64,000 bases of DNA. It comes from Trichobilharzia regenti (taxonomy: Eukaryota > Platyhelminthes > Trematoda > Strigeidida > Schistosomatidae). Below are positions 10,429-22,068 of this stretch, in pieces. The stretch spans positions 45,729,459 to 45,793,458 of the forward strand of contig OX235265.1 of the NCBI GenBank assembly GCA_944472135.2. Reading direction: 5' to 3'. The notes beneath the pieces are model-generated. The model was not told the DNA's origin. It saw only the letters and a program-made list of their open reading frames with translations, and made no database searches. Made by a program: the position numbers and the translations under genes. The stretch's first letter is position 1. The number at the start of each line of letters is the position of its first letter.

Positions 10429-11475
10429 GCATGCCAAGTAATCCACAACGGGAAACTTACGGAATCCTTCGAAGTGAGGACGGGAGTAAGATAAGGCTGT
10501 CTACTATCTCCAATGATTTTCCTGATTACAGTAGATTGGATAATGCGACAGACAGAGGACAGCGGGAAAAACAGGCATAAAATGGACTCACACAAAAAAA
10601 CTTGGAGGATCTGGACTTCGCCGATGATATATGTCTGATTTCCCACAAACTGGAAGATACGCAAGCGAAAAGCAACAAATTCGCAGAAGAAGCATCCAGA
10701 GAATATAGAACTTCAGGTGAACATAGAGAAAACAGAGATGATGAAGATTCCTGGGTAACACCAACAGCAATAGCAACAACAACAGACAACAATCAGCATA
10801 AATTGGAGGAACCTGAAAGAAACAACCTCCTTTACCTGTCCACCTACTTGGGAAGCATCGTTTCAACTACAGGCGGATGGAATTGACGATGATATCAAAG
10901 CAAGGATCGGGAAAGCAAGACAAGTTTTCATTACTCTTAAGTCGGTGTGGAGGTCAACAGCACTCAGCATCAAAATGAAAATGAGATCCGGATTTTCAAC
11001 TCCGATGTGAAGTCAGTGCCACTTACTATACGGATCAGAGACTTGGCCAGCGCGTCATGGAGAGCACCTTAAGCAAACTACAGACCTTCATTAACAGCTG
11101 TCTTTGCCAAAAATACTCAAGATCAGATGGCCACAAAAGATCAACAACAGGGATCTCTGGGAGCGAACCAACCAGGAACCGATTTTGCAAAAAATAAGCA
11201 GAGAGAAATGGAGATGGATTGGTCATAGTCTGAGGAAAACATCAAGTGGCATCACTAGACAAGCCATCGCTCCAGTGAAATCTAAAAGGGAGGCGGCAAA
11301 TTGGTCGTCAGTGCGAGGACGGGGTGACTTGGAGGAAGTCATGCGAGGAGGAGATGAAAGCATGTGGGCAGACTTGGAGTGGGGTGAAAACGTTGGCAGA
11401 AAACCGAACACAATGGAGACGCGTGGCTGAAGCCCTATGCTGCTCTAGTAATTAAAGGAAATAATAATAACTGAG
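10429..11475 (+). mobile_element. RTE-type LINE (family 1), 5'-truncated copy with RT palm
   Basis: Starts inside the RT (CQVIHNGKLTESFEVRTGVR), then a TAA at 10492-10494 where the full-length copy has CAA (GVRQGC). It continues with the catalytic segment LDFADDICLISHKL (from about 10613), the glutamine-rich linker, DDIKARIGKAR, and the WRWIGHSLRKTSSG segment, ending in an AAT-type tail. Several frame changes break it. The same stop is found in the copy at 36571. Confidence 0.88.
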
Positions 11476-12636
11476 TAAATTTGACGCGTTAAGGTGTGTG
11501 GAAAAACTGGTACTCCAATGACTTAAGCAGACTGCCGTAACCAGGGGATAGATTCTGAAACATAGCAATAAAGTGGCTTTTATTCAAATAAATTCAGCAT
11601 TTTACCTAATTAGAGGTGTTGTTTTGTAAAACGTGATTTAAATTCTAGATAACGTCACTTAGATTGATGATGGTGGGCTGAAGTGAGTTTATATTTTTTG
11701 AAATCCTTCAGTGAAACAATAGTCCTTGTCTATGATGCAACTTTAGACCACATAAGTACACTCTGATTGTCATTTGAATGTGTGCTTTATTGACTTGATT
11801 GAATTTGAAGTTGATTTTTTTTAAGATAAATTTTTGGACGACACTATTGAAATGATTCCCACGAATGACAGATTTGTCAATAAATTCTATTTAAGTCTGG
11901 CAGAAAAATGTATTATGAATTCTCTAGGTAAGGTAAATACTCTCACGCTCTTTAGGTTGCTCTGAATATGATGACTTTTGTCTTACTGTACTTATACGAG
12001 ACAGAAGACAACAAATTAATAAAAACTTCCCATTTTCATTCTACGCTGTCACAGCTTATCAATTATATACTAATTCTCCATGCTATTAATATTCTTATTA
12101 CCTTCTCACGTCAACTACTCGATTTATTTTTATCAAATTTCTTCATATTTTAAAAGAATATTTAATCCACTCAGCCGCTTGTCTTTTTTGTCTGAAATTC
12201 TCCCAGTCTTCAGTCGTAATTTCGAGTCACTAAAGATTTGATTTCACAAGCTGGCCTACAAACATCTACAACTTTCGTCTACTGACACAAATTTGATAGC
12301 AGAAACCTTTAACTACGAAACACGAAGAAGTGTAAACAAAGCACCTGTAAAGTGTGTTTTTCGTGTCACTTTATCAGCAGTAGAGTCAAGACTGCGTCAG
12401 TCGACTTAATCCTTATTAGCGAAAGTTCATTTATTATTTGGCTAGGGTATATCAATTAGGATAAAATCTTACTTCGTACACTTATTTCCCTTGATAGTGT
12501 GAACATACAAAGAAGAACATATCGAGCGGGATAGTATGGCATTACTGTATTTCGTTGGTTCCTGTCAGCTAAGCGCAGCCATGACCACTTCAGTAACAAT
12601 ATACAAAATATTCAAATACTGGAATTTTTTTATATT
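11476..12636. other. No feature seen
   Basis: About 1.2 kb of AT-rich DNA without recognisable features. Confidence 0.5.
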
Positions 12637-12649
12637 AGTTTGTTTATTT

Positions 12650-12884
12650 GTGCATCGGTGGTATAGAGGTTAGGACGCTCGCCGCCCATGCACATGGTCC
12701 GGAGTTCGGTCCCCAGCCACCGACGCACTCCTTTACCTCACTGAGCCAGAAATAATGCTGGTAAAGACGAAAGGTTGGGCATAAGGTAAGCAACCACATA
12801 CTGTAAAATAAACACTGTTACAGAAACTTCAAGCCACTAGTGTGACGCCCTATGTTCCACTGGGGAAAGTGAAGGTAAAAAAAA
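12650..12884 (+). mobile_element. tRNA-headed SINE with RTE tail (copy 2)
   Basis: Same structure as copy 1, with a B box GGAGTTCGGTCCC and an A-rich end. A 12-bp target duplication, AGTTTGTTYATT (one mismatch), lies at 12637-12648 and 12885-12896. This supports insertion by target-primed reverse transcription. Confidence 0.9.
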
Positions 12885-12896
12885 AGTTTGTTCATT

Positions 12897-13975
12897 AGAG
12901 GTATCACACTGTGAAACAGTATTATTTACTGGATGACACAGTTTTGAACAAAATTCATTGCTGTTCATAATCATATCAATTGTAATCACACGACTTCTTT
13001 ATCCTCTCATATTTGTCATCGTACGGGTAGCAGAATTTTCCAGATAACTGGGACACGTATTGAATCATTCCTGTTACATGTATATGTATCGGATATAGAT
13101 AGATCTTTCGATAACATTGACTCAAAGATGGAGGCAATTCATTTCAATTGTGAATTGGAAAGTCAGGAAGGAGAGCTTCCAACGTTAGATTGCAGCGTAA
13201 GAAGGAAAGAAGTTGGGAAGGTAAACACTGGTGTTTACAGGAAACCCACACATTCAAACAGATATTTGGACTTCCGATCATCCCATCCAATGTCAGTGAA
13301 AATGGGATTGGTGAAATGTTTAAATGACAGAGCACAAAAATTAAGTAGTACCAAAGAAAATCTAAGACAGGAAGTGATACGTATAAGAGAAGCCTTGAAA
13401 CTTAATAATTACCCGTAAAAATTAGTCAGGAAATATTTAAGGAAACTTAAAAATGAAATAAATAATGATAGTAGTGATAGTGGTAATAATAATACTATTG
13501 ACGACGACATACATTTCAAACATGCACAAGATAATGATAACACCAACAATAAGGAATCTAAATCATCAGTAGTAACTCCATACAAGGAAGAAACCTAGGA
13601 AGCCTTACGCAGAATTCTTAACACGGCAGGAATAAAAGTGGCTGGCATTCAAACCAACCACATACTCAATTAGAAACAAGCTTCGTCGGTTAGAGGATCG
13701 ACCCTGGATAGAGCCTTTAAAACAAAACAATTTACTTTATCTAATACCCTGCATGCAATGATTGTCAGGTCAAATGCATAGGTCAAACTAGTAGAACAGG
13801 GGCAGTCAGACTAGTTGAACATAAAAACCCAGCAGAATCTAGATTGGTTGACCCGAATAAGATAAGAAATCTAGAGAATAGTTCAGCTATAGCACTCACT
13901 ACATGCAATTACATACAACCATACAATAGAATGGGATAGGATGACAGTTTTGAAATCTAATGTCACTGTGTTTAG
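12897..13975 (+). mobile_element. PLE copy (RT thumb plus GIY-YIG)
   Basis: A left terminal segment (~12897-12990) matches, in inverted orientation, the PLE terminal repeat seen at 41055-41160. It is followed by RT C-terminal coding (13080-13420) and a broken GIY-YIG domain (about 13720-13940) with N-N-L-L-Y-L-I-P-C, then C-I-G-Q-T-S-R and V-E-H. Stops and frame changes between the two parts make it a pseudogene. Confidence 0.82.
13128..13418 (+). pseudogene. PLE RT thumb region
   Basis: A 96-codon frame with F-N-C-E-L-E, L-P-T-L-D, the diagnostic VYRKPTHSNRYLDFRSSHP and VKCLNDRAQKL. This is the Penelope RT palm/thumb segment that follows the catalytic aspartates; VSDIDRSFDN just upstream is in the same frame. 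The catalytic YVDD block is not intact. Downstream, aspartate/asparagine-rich DNA encodes the linker to GIY-YIG. Confidence 0.85.
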
Positions 13976-14124
13976 AGCTACAGCCAGCCAGTGTAATCTG
14001 CTAGTATTTACCCTCATATCACCGACCTGATGGACATCACTAGTTAAGGCTTTTAACTAGAACTCAAGGAGACTTTGTTTTGTAATGGGTCACTTGTGAG
14101 CATTAGATTACTTTTCAAGAGTTA

Positions 14125-14215
14125 TTTTGTAGGGATTTGATTGATTACAAGCTTGATCACGGATCGACATCTTTTGGAGAACCACTGAAAACCAGGATGG
14201 GATACTGGATAGCTG
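14125..14215 (-). mobile_element. Hammerhead/tRNA-like repeat, partial
   Basis: A short end fragment of the repeat best seen at 34226-34923: GATTACAAGCTTGATCACGG, GAGAACCACTGAAAACCAGG and ACTGGATAGCTGTAT. The ribozyme part is truncated. Confidence 0.55.
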
Positions 14216-14751
14216 TATCTAAATTAAGCTGGCCAATTCATTATCCTCTAACTACGTCTTTTTTTCAGTGGACGTTTTTCTCACCTTCATTTTTCACAAG
14301 TTCTATGAATCCAATTTAGTTTTGACATTTTAGAAAAAATTAAAAATAAATACTTTATGAGACTCAAAATAACAGCAAAGAAATGATTAATGATAGTTTA
14401 ACCAGAAATATCATGTCCTTTGTGATTCAAGATATAAATAAAACAACAACTTAAAGCTGAGTCACTACTAATAGTCATGTTGTTAAGTTTTAAAGAGCTT
14501 ATGCAAATTTAATGACAAGAATAATGCGATATTCTTCTAGAATACATTTGTGTTACATGGCAATATTTATATGCTGAGTAAGAGACAGATTTAGAAAATG
14601 TATTTCTAAATATTTCACCGTGAACTATTTTAGTCTGACTATTTTCAGTAAGAAATACTGTCTGTATTCACGTGTAAATCCATTATTCCTTTCTGATTTA
14701 AGCTGAATTGGTTAATGAGTGATCCTATTGTTCTCTCAGGTTAAAAGTACC
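14216..14751. other. No feature seen
   Basis: AT-rich spacer between two hammerhead-repeat fragments. Confidence 0.5.
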
Positions 14752-14985
14752 TTTCCAGGTATTGGTCTTGTAGGGATTTTTGTCTGATTGCATGAAGGAT
14801 TTCATCATGAGCTGACATCAGTTACAGAACCACTGGAAAACCTGGGAGTACTGGACAGCTGTTTTGTTCTAACCGTGAAGAGTCCCAAACTAGGACGAAA
14901 CATCTGTCCAGTACCCCCAGGTTTTCCACTGGTTCTCTAACTGATGTCACCTCATGATTAAACCCTTCATGCAATTAAAAGTATC
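14752..14985. repeat. Inverted dimer of hammerhead-repeat ends
   Basis: The left half (about 14792-14862) and right half (about 14904-14975) are inverted copies of the same end. The loop (about 14863-14903) contains GTGAAGAGTCCCAAACTAGG, then ACGAAACATCTGTCCAGTAC. That is a hammerhead with its core C3 changed to G and with no 5' stem I partner. Confidence 0.7.
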
Positions 14986-14989
14986 TATT

Positions 14990-15515
14990 ATTCCCTTTTA
15001 GATTTAATTATTCTGTGGCACTTCAGAGATTTTTCACAGTAGCATTTTTCCAACAATTCAGTATCCTTATGGTGCATATGAACACTTTATTATCAAGTGT
15101 TTGCCTTGCCTGACTTCTCATCGATTTAATTCAACTAAGTTGGTCTGTTCTGTAGGTACTTCAACTCCTCATACAAATGCCTTAGTACAGCTTCTAGTTT
15201 TATATTACAGTAATTTATTGGTTCATTGTTAAACATTGGAAATTAGAAAGCACGTCTTATCTAAAGCACTTGTGGATGAAAAACGTCTCATCTCTGAGGA
15301 ATGTGGGGGCAGATAAACTTTTTATATGAATAAATCATTGACTATTAGTTGTTGCGCAACAATTATATACAATTGTGTTAGAAGCTTAATTTTTGCATGT
15401 TTTCTGTTTTTTTGAAGTTTCTGTAATGATTGCGTTGATTTTCCGATGCCCCATGCTCAATCTCCCTTCTTTTTTCTGGCTTATGACTAGCTGGTATAAA
15501 CTAGTGAACCGACAA
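14990..15515. other. No feature seen
   Basis: AT-rich, no recognised feature. Confidence 0.5.
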
Positions 15516-16289
15516 GAAGACTATAGAAGATATAGACATCGTGGATGATTTTTGCCTAATGTCATACACACGCTTGAAAATCCACAGACAGAATCCAACA
15601 AGTTGGCAGAAGAAGCAACAAAGACTTGACTTTAAGTAAATGAAGAAAACAAAGAGGCACCCACCCGGCAACAGCTAGAAGCACAAATCACTGCCAACAG
15701 GAGGAGGAGGAGGAGAAATTTTAAGGAAGTAACCCCTTTCGCTGATCTTAGCAACATTGTTTCAAATACTGGCATCACGTATGGGGATATCAAAGCTAGG
15801 ATTAGGTTGAGAAATCAAGGTAGGCCTTTATCAATTTAAAATCATTAAGGAAATAATCTGCACTCAGTATAAAGAACAGGATCCAGGTTTTCAACACTAA
15901 TGCCAATTCACGGTTTCTATGTGGTTTAGACGCCAGGTATGTGAGTCACGAGAAGCATCTGCAATACGCCACACACTTATCAACAGCTGCCTTCGCTATC
16001 TTGATACTGAAGATTAGATGACCAGCGAAAAAAAATGAGCAATAAGAAACTCTGAGAATGAACTAACCAAAATCCTATCACCAAGTAAATACTCCGAAAT
16101 GAAGATTGACTGGACACACGTTGAGGAGACCTCAGTACCTCGAGTAGGAAACGACAAGTTGGCGTCTAAGTGTCACATATACGATACCACGTGAAGCGGG
16201 AGTGAAAGCTTACGGTCAATTGTGGAGTGAGCTGAAAATGCCTACAGAAAATAGAGTGAAATGGAAATGTCCTGTTGAATCCCTAGGTT
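15516..16289 (+). mobile_element. RTE-type LINE (family 1), old 5'-truncated copy
   Basis: Begins at the RT catalytic region (I-D-I-V-D-D-F-C-L-M-S) and continues with N-K-L-A-E-E-A-T-K, FKEVTPF-DL.NIVSNTG, D-I-K-A-R, and a tail matching the GEVKAYGQLWSELKMPTENRVKWKCPVESLGS type ending. It is strongly diverged, with many frame breaks. Confidence 0.75.
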
Positions 16290-16425
16290 CTTTTTTTTAT
16301 TTATTTTTATTGTTTTTATTTTTGATTACAGCTTGACTCCACACCGTATTTTTGGTACAAGTGTGGAATTTTCAGCGTGGATATAGGTAGCCCAAAATTC
16401 GCAGGCCGACCATAGATATCACTCG
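16290..16425 (-). mobile_element. CR1-tailed SINE, headless copy
   Basis: The minus strand carries GCCTGCGAATTTTGGGCTAC, GCTGAAAATTCCACACTTGT and GTGTGGAGTCAAGCTGTAAT with an A-rich end, matching the body and tail of the SINE at 7472-7672. The tRNA head is absent. Confidence 0.6.
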
Positions 16426-16764
16426 GAATCTAAGGGATTATTGATATATGACAGATAATAAGTTGAAAGAATTCGAAAAATTGATAACACAAATGCTAAA
16501 AAAGGTTAATGAGTTGACGCTTTTTGCTACAATCTTTTTCATCAAAAAAATCAATAAATTTAATTATTGTAGAACTTTTGCAAAATTGAAATATCATAAT
16601 GAACTGAAGCCTAAATGGGAGTTATTCGATAACTGATGGGTAGTATAAAATGTATGACAGATTTTACTACACACACACACACACAGTATTTACAATTAGT
16701 TGTGTTCTCTGAGTTACAAATCTTCTGTATTACACAAACAGTGCGTTTAAGTGTTGGTTTGTAG
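16426..16764. other. AT-rich spacer with (AC)n run
   Basis: Contains an (AC)n microsatellite at 16669-16685. The frame 16448-16636 is lysine/asparagine-rich without a motif and is probably chance. Confidence 0.5.
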
Positions 16765-16850
16765 GGATTTCATTGGTTACAGGATTTCATCATGAGCTGA
16801 CATTGGTTAGAGAACTATTCGAAAACGTGGGAGTACTGGACAGAGACTTG
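16765..16850 (-). mobile_element. Hammerhead/tRNA-like repeat, partial
   Basis: End fragment: TAGGGATTTCATTGGTTACA, TCATCATGAGCTGACATTGG and GGGAGTACTGGACAG. It breaks just before the ribozyme core. Confidence 0.65.
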
Positions 16851-16865
16851 CCTTATTCAGGTGGG

Positions 16866-18157
16866 TATTTAATAATAATAATAATGATTTACTTTATTCC
16901 AAAACAGTACTTGTGATACAAAATGGAATTTTCAGCATTAATCACAATATTGCATCTAATTTCCTCAAATTATAAGTATAGGACTTCACACAGATTAATC
17001 ACACAGAAAATTTTCCACATTTACAATAGAGGTAGTGTCAAAAACATGCAGCATATAAAATGGAAATAATAATAATGACAGCTAGGGTAATAATAATAAG
17101 AATGCAAGTGAAAATTACCGTTGGCTTGTGTCACACAGTATTGGCAATGTGGTATAGAAATCCTAACATGTCTAAAAATATTGAATATAATGTTCTCTTT
17201 ACATGATATGGTGAGGGGGAAAATAAAGATTACAGCAGTCATAGAGATAAGTTGGTGCTTGCAATTATGAGAGTAAAACAAAGAAGCAACAGGACCATAA
17301 ATATAATAGAAGTAATAAAAGTAAAACTTGAAATTATATAAGGATGGATGGAGGAAATTATTTATTTATTAGATGAAAAAAAGTTAGTTAATTCTTGCCT
17401 GACACTATTTTCATCACATAAAATACGTGCCAAGTATGGAATCATATAATTTTTATACTTAGGCGTGCGAGCATACAGTTTTCTGAAGTTACTCCTTGTT
17501 CTACCTGAGGAGATGCAAGGTGAAAGCTGAGGGTAAAGCGGATGCTCCAAGCCAGAAAAAATCCCTTTAGCAAATTTATTGCACGAAGTCAAGTGCCTAT
17601 CGACAACGAAGTTAACTATGTGGTCCACTGGGACACCACTCACCCTACTGACAGTCTTCAGTATTCTACGAATTGTGACATAGTCTTTTTTAAGCAAACC
17701 AGGAAAGAATAGGGGTAAACAATAAAGAAGAATAGGTAGGATGCAAGAGTTTATGAACTGTAAGAGGAGGGGTTGAGTTATACCCCAGTGTCTTAACTTC
17801 TTAATGTAAAATGTCAGGCGGAAGATTTTACTGGAGATTGATAAGACATGGGAAGACCAGGAGAGATCAGAAGAGAGAATAAGCCCAAGATACTTAATTT
17901 CTGATTTGATTCCTATATCATTATCGTCAATCTTACAACTGTCATGAGAATCGATGACTTCTTTTAACTGTCGTTTACATCTTAAGCTGAAATCAACAGT
18001 TTGACATTTAGAAGGATTTAGTCTAAGACCGTTAGACTCAGACCATTTACTGACTCCCGATAGAAAGCTATTTATTTTAGTACAATCTAGCTGGGAGTTA
18101 ACAGCCATTGAAACCGTAAAATCATCAGCGTACTTCACAAAGTTTATTTCATCAGAG
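16866..18157 (-). mobile_element. CR1-type LINE, 5'-truncated 3' half
   Basis: Contains the RT C-terminal coding region (17362-18138) plus ~480 bp of 3' UTR. The UTR ends, on the minus strand, in GCTGAAAATTCCATTTTGTA..GTACTGTTTTGGAATAAAG and an (ATT)n tail at 16866-16884. A second copy with the same end lies at 54245-55348. The 5' truncation abuts a hammerhead repeat at about 18158. Schistosome CR1 elements (SR1-like) are the expected family. Confidence 0.85.
17362..18138 (-). CDS. CR1-type reverse transcriptase C-terminal fragment
   Basis: A 258-codon uninterrupted frame beginning at the catalytic block KYADDFTVS. It then has LRLNPSKCQTVDFS, the motif D-like IKYLGLILSSDLSWSSHV, FYIKKLRHWGITQPLLLQF, YCLPLFFPGL, and a basic C-terminus ending N-F-F-S-S-N-K. 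This is the CR1/jockey RT palm C motif, thumb and connection. Fingers, the rest of the palm and the endonuclease are missing because of 5' truncation. The open frame suggests a fairly recent insertion, but the fragment has no promoter or start context of its own. Confidence 0.85.
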   Translation of the reverse strand: MKYADDFTVSMAVNSQLDCTKINSFLSGVSKWSESNGLRLNPSKCQTVDFSLRCKRQLKEVIDSHDSCKIDDNDIGIKSEIKYLGLILSSDLSWSSHVLSISSKIFRLTFYIKKLRHWGITQPLLLQFINSCILPILLYCLPLFFPGLLKKDYVTIRRILKTVSRVSGVPVDHIVNFVVDRHLTSCNKFAKGIFSGLEHPLYPQLSPCISSGRTRSNFRKLYARTPKYKNYMIPYLARILCDENSVRQELTNFFSSNK

Positions 18158-18482
18158 TACCTGGGGTTCTAGTGAGAAGTCGTGACCATTGAGGTGCAGC
18201 AGGTGTAGTGTCAGGACAAATACTCGCCAAAGACATTGGCTAGCGGTTGCGCTATATCGTGAATTGGAAGAAGTTAGAATTCATTGGCTGGCTGGCCATT
18301 GGATCGGGTCCCAGTGGCTTAATAGTCTACGAGCCCGCCTTGTAACCAGAAGGTCCTATGTTCGAACCCTGTTGGTGGGTGCGTACTGCTGAGGAGTCCC
18401 AAGCTAGGATGGAGGAAACAGCTGTCCAGTACTCCCAGGTTTTTCAATGGTTCTCAAACTGATGTCAGCTCATGATGAAATT
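18158..18482 (+). mobile_element. Hammerhead/tRNA-like repeat (full-length monomer)
   Basis: Order of parts: ACCTGGGGTTCTAGTGAGAA, AAATACTCGCCAAAGACATT, a tRNA-like head with A box GTGGCTTAATAGTC and B box TTCGAACCC (18361-18369), the GGTGCGTACTG stem, and a hammerhead (18383-18435). In the hammerhead the core is CTGAGGA and GAAAC is present, but helix II is followed by an extra GGAG. The end is the GTTCTCAAACTGATGTCAGC tail. Confidence 0.75.
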
Positions 18483-19445
18483 CTTTAACACACAGCATGT
18501 TTCATTCTATAGACAAACAATTCAAAATGGTCATGTGAATATTGTTAAAACCGTGGAAAGTACCCATTGGAACATTAGATTGAAAAGAACAAGAAGTTCA
18601 GCATTTCGGGCCATTTACAAAGTAAACAAAAATCTACCAAAAACAGTGTGTTTCCGACTCCTTTTTACTGCAGAAGCTCTTGCCATATACATCGAAAAGC
18701 TGGAGGTATGTATTCAAAAGAAACTAGTCCAGCCTTTACAACTACCGTGGACGTAGTTCGGTATGTTCCCTAATCCTTCAGTTTTTTTTGTTACTTTTTT
18801 ATCTCTGTGTGTGTAATTTTCTCTTTTTGCCTTCATTCAATTCATCCTATTTTTCAGTTATAAAATCAGTTATTTAAAGTTTGTTTCCATGTTCATCCTG
18901 ATCACACTTGTAATCCATTTAGAATAAACAATTTACAATTATATTCTAATCCTGTGTAGTTTTTCGTTTCTATGCCTCTTGTAATCTATATTCACACCTC
19001 CTAACTTACAGTTTAAGATGAAAATTTTGATTTCGATTTGTTTCCACGCTCATTTTGTTCACACCTGTAATTCGTTCTATCGCTGCGTAACTTTCGTCTC
19101 TAAGCCTCTTGTAATTCACATCAAGTTGAAAATAATTATCACCTTTTATTCGCCTTTAAAATTAATTCTCCAGTTATCAAATATTAATTTTGTTCACATT
19201 GTAACTGTTTTCTAATCCTATGAAACCTTGTCTCTAAGCTCCTTGTAGTCTATATTCGTACCTTCAAACTTTCATATCAAGTTGAAAATTATCACCTTCG
19301 TTACGATGTAGAATTAAGCAAATCATAATTGTATCCATGTAAACTAATCTATATAAATGCGATTGTACAGCTTTTGAGAATGAAATCGCCGAAAAGATAT
19401 CTTTGCTGAACTTCTTGTTCTTTTCAATCTATTGTTAAAACTACC
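18472..19445 (+). mobile_element. PLE 3' end (GIY-YIG C-terminus and UTR)
   Basis: The coding part (18472-18753) has IVKTVESTHW, F-R-A-I-Y-K-V-N-K-N-L-P-K-T-V, TAEALAIYIEKLEVCIQKK and the L-P-W-T end typical of the PLE C-terminus. It is followed by a C/T-rich UTR and a terminal block ATAAATGCGATTGTACAGCT ... CGCCGAAAAGATATC at ~19354-19405, repeated at 51540-51590. It is 5'-truncated before the GIY-YIG core. Confidence 0.75.
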
Positions 19446-20370
19446 CGAATTTCAGTCACTGAAACTTGGATTGGGTTTTCAGACGGTTTATTGCTCTTAG
19501 ACAACTAGAATTCGTATACAGCCTATCCATGGATTGCAATTAATTCCAACAAACTCCTAATGTAAGCGTTCCAATCATTCTCTTGAAAAATACAAGGAAC
19601 TGACCTTTGGAAATCTTGATGATGGAACAAATTGCTTTTAGAAATATCAATTCTTAAAGCGAGTATATGTCCATTGAGTGCATGAATCCTACGAAGCATG
19701 AATCATATGCCCTGTATTCCCCATCAGGTTAATACCGAAAATATGCAAACTACATCTGTCATTAGTAGTCATAATTTACACGATGGAAATGATGAACCTC
19801 TTTTGACAGAGGCCAATCTTGATACAGAATAGATATTATAGCCTGTTTATGAATTTGATATTGTCTAACAGTGGAATGCAGAACACGTGTGTCTTTCATA
19901 TACTTGGAAGTATTCAGTTGAACTTACATGCACCTTGATTTTTCAATCAGACTTTGGTCCATTACCTGTCATCCCCAATTCTGGTAGTGGGTTACGTAGT
20001 AGAGGCTTAAGTTATAATGGTTACTGCTAATTTCATATTGTCACAGAATCAAAATCACCTTTCACAGTGTACTGACTGCATCCAGAGGAAGTGTAAATAA
20101 GATTGCTCTGCAAGAATTATCAAGATTTCTCTGCATGGAATTCATACGTCGAAAGACATTTATTTGTTCTGTATGATAAAGTACAACAGCTGGAAATGAA
20201 AATGACCATCACTAAAAAATTTCATAACTACCAGTTTATTAACTTCAAAATGAATTTCCTTATCTGTTAGATGTTACTAAATGTGGTCATATATTTTCTT
20301 CAATTTTTAAGCAACAGAAACACAGCTGTTGGATTACCAAGTAGTAGCCTGGTACAATAGTGTTTTAAAA
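19446..20370. other. No feature seen
   Basis: AT-rich; nothing recognised. Confidence 0.5.
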
Positions 20371-20994
20371 GAATCGATACTGAACAAAGAGTACTCTCTT
20401 CGATAACTTCTTCATCAGACTCTACAGTTATATATACATTATAGTGAATGAACAAATGAATTAGTGTTATGAACAACATTAATGTGGTTCAAATAACATC
20501 GAATCAATAATACTGATAGATTACAGTTCAATACCATCAACATAACAATACACTGGATGTCAGAAAAATTAGGAAAGATAATAATACAAATTCATGAATT
20601 TATAGTCTCAACTGAAGACCGGCCAGAGCAGTAATAGTGGCTGGAGTTGCTTCTTTTGCACATAAAGCACTGATTGTTTGGGGCGAATTGCGATAATCTC
20701 TGTTTACAGCATGTGGTGCTTCGATGATTCCAACAATTTATTAGGGACCCGGTAGATTATAGAGAAGGATTCTTCAATGGTGGCTGGTTGGCTGGCTTTG
20801 TGGCCGGTTTGCACCAGATGGTCCAATATCGAACTGTTAATGGTTTTAACTACACATTTACTCAACCATAGTGGGGGATGTAAAAAAATATGAGTTTTGA
20901 AGGGGAAAAGAGTGAAATCAAATTCGTTTCTGTTTTGCAAATCACATTTTAAACTGAACCATTTTACTACGCTTTCTTTATATTGGAAACCCAA
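20371..20994 (-). mobile_element. PLE 3' end, same subfamily as 29871-31009
   Basis: The minus strand encodes CVVKTINSSILDHLVQTGHK, S-F-S-I-I-Y-R-V-P-N-K-L and a YVQKKQLQPLLL end. A UTR of ~330 bp then ends in GTTCAGTATCGATTC. The UTR is near-identical to that of the plus-strand copy at 30770-31010, giving a long inverted pair ~10 kb apart. The GIY-YIG core is missing and the frame is interrupted near 20700. Confidence 0.82.
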
Positions 20995-22068
20995 AATATT
21001 CCCTTCGCAGGAAGTGACCTAATCGACGCCAGAAATAGTAACAAGAAAGTAACAAGATATATACCATAGTCACAGACTACTCACATAACACAGTAACATA
21101 ACAGGATAATTTATAACCTACTCAGATATATATTTTTTTTCATGTATTTTATTTTCCGTTGATACAGCTGACTGTATTATTTAGATGTGCTTTGGCATTT
21201 GAATTCCCATTGCATTAGGGGTGGATCTTGGAGACTAATATCCAAGTAGGTAATTCTCTGAAGTTTGAAACAATTAATATGGAGTTCCAGACTCCCTCGA
21301 AATTCCATTAGTCCCTGCGGAGCAAGTACCATTTAACCCAATAAGTTCTAAATAGGACGAAAGATGCTCACTAGATTTCACTGCTACTTATGATAGAACA
21401 AAAAACGTCTACTCAACGATTTCCTGAGAAATTCCCCTGAAAGCCAGATGCTTAAGATTAAACGGTGGGAAGTCTGCCAGAGATATTCTCTCTCTCTCTC
21501 TAGTATATATAATAAATCACCATTCAAATGAAGCTGCAAGTACGATCCATCATGCAAAATTGATTGTTGCATTCGTTTAATTTTAGTCAATCCCCTGGTG
21601 CTTAAAATTAGGTTAACATTTGTTTCAAAATGATATCTATTTACCCGAAGCTTACACGTCAATGTTCCTAGATAGATTAGATAAATTTATGCATTCTGAA
21701 ATGATAATGGAGAAAATTTGTTTATCTCAGCTAGATCATTTAGTGTGATTGTGTGCCTTGATCTGGGTGGTTTAATTGCTAAAGTTTTATTGTCTTTTTG
21801 AACAACATCTTTAACACTAAAAGACACTTCACGACAAAAGGTGTTATCTAAATAGAGTGTGAGATCTTCACAGTTCATCCGCCCAACATTGAGAACACAG
21901 CCACAAATCAACAAATTATGCTTTCCTAATGACTCTCACTAACTGTACATCCACTTTCTTATGATTTGTAATCTAATGAGGTTAACATACTGAAAATTAC
22001 TTACAGTATCCCATGAGCCCTACCGAAGTCAGTGTACCTTGTTGCTTTGGTCCATAAATACACTCCAT
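20995..22068. other. No feature seen; short (CT)n run
   Basis: About 1 kb AT-rich DNA with a (CT)n run at 21488-21501. The minus-strand frames 21384-21662 and 21687-21914 have no recognisable motif. Confidence 0.5.
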
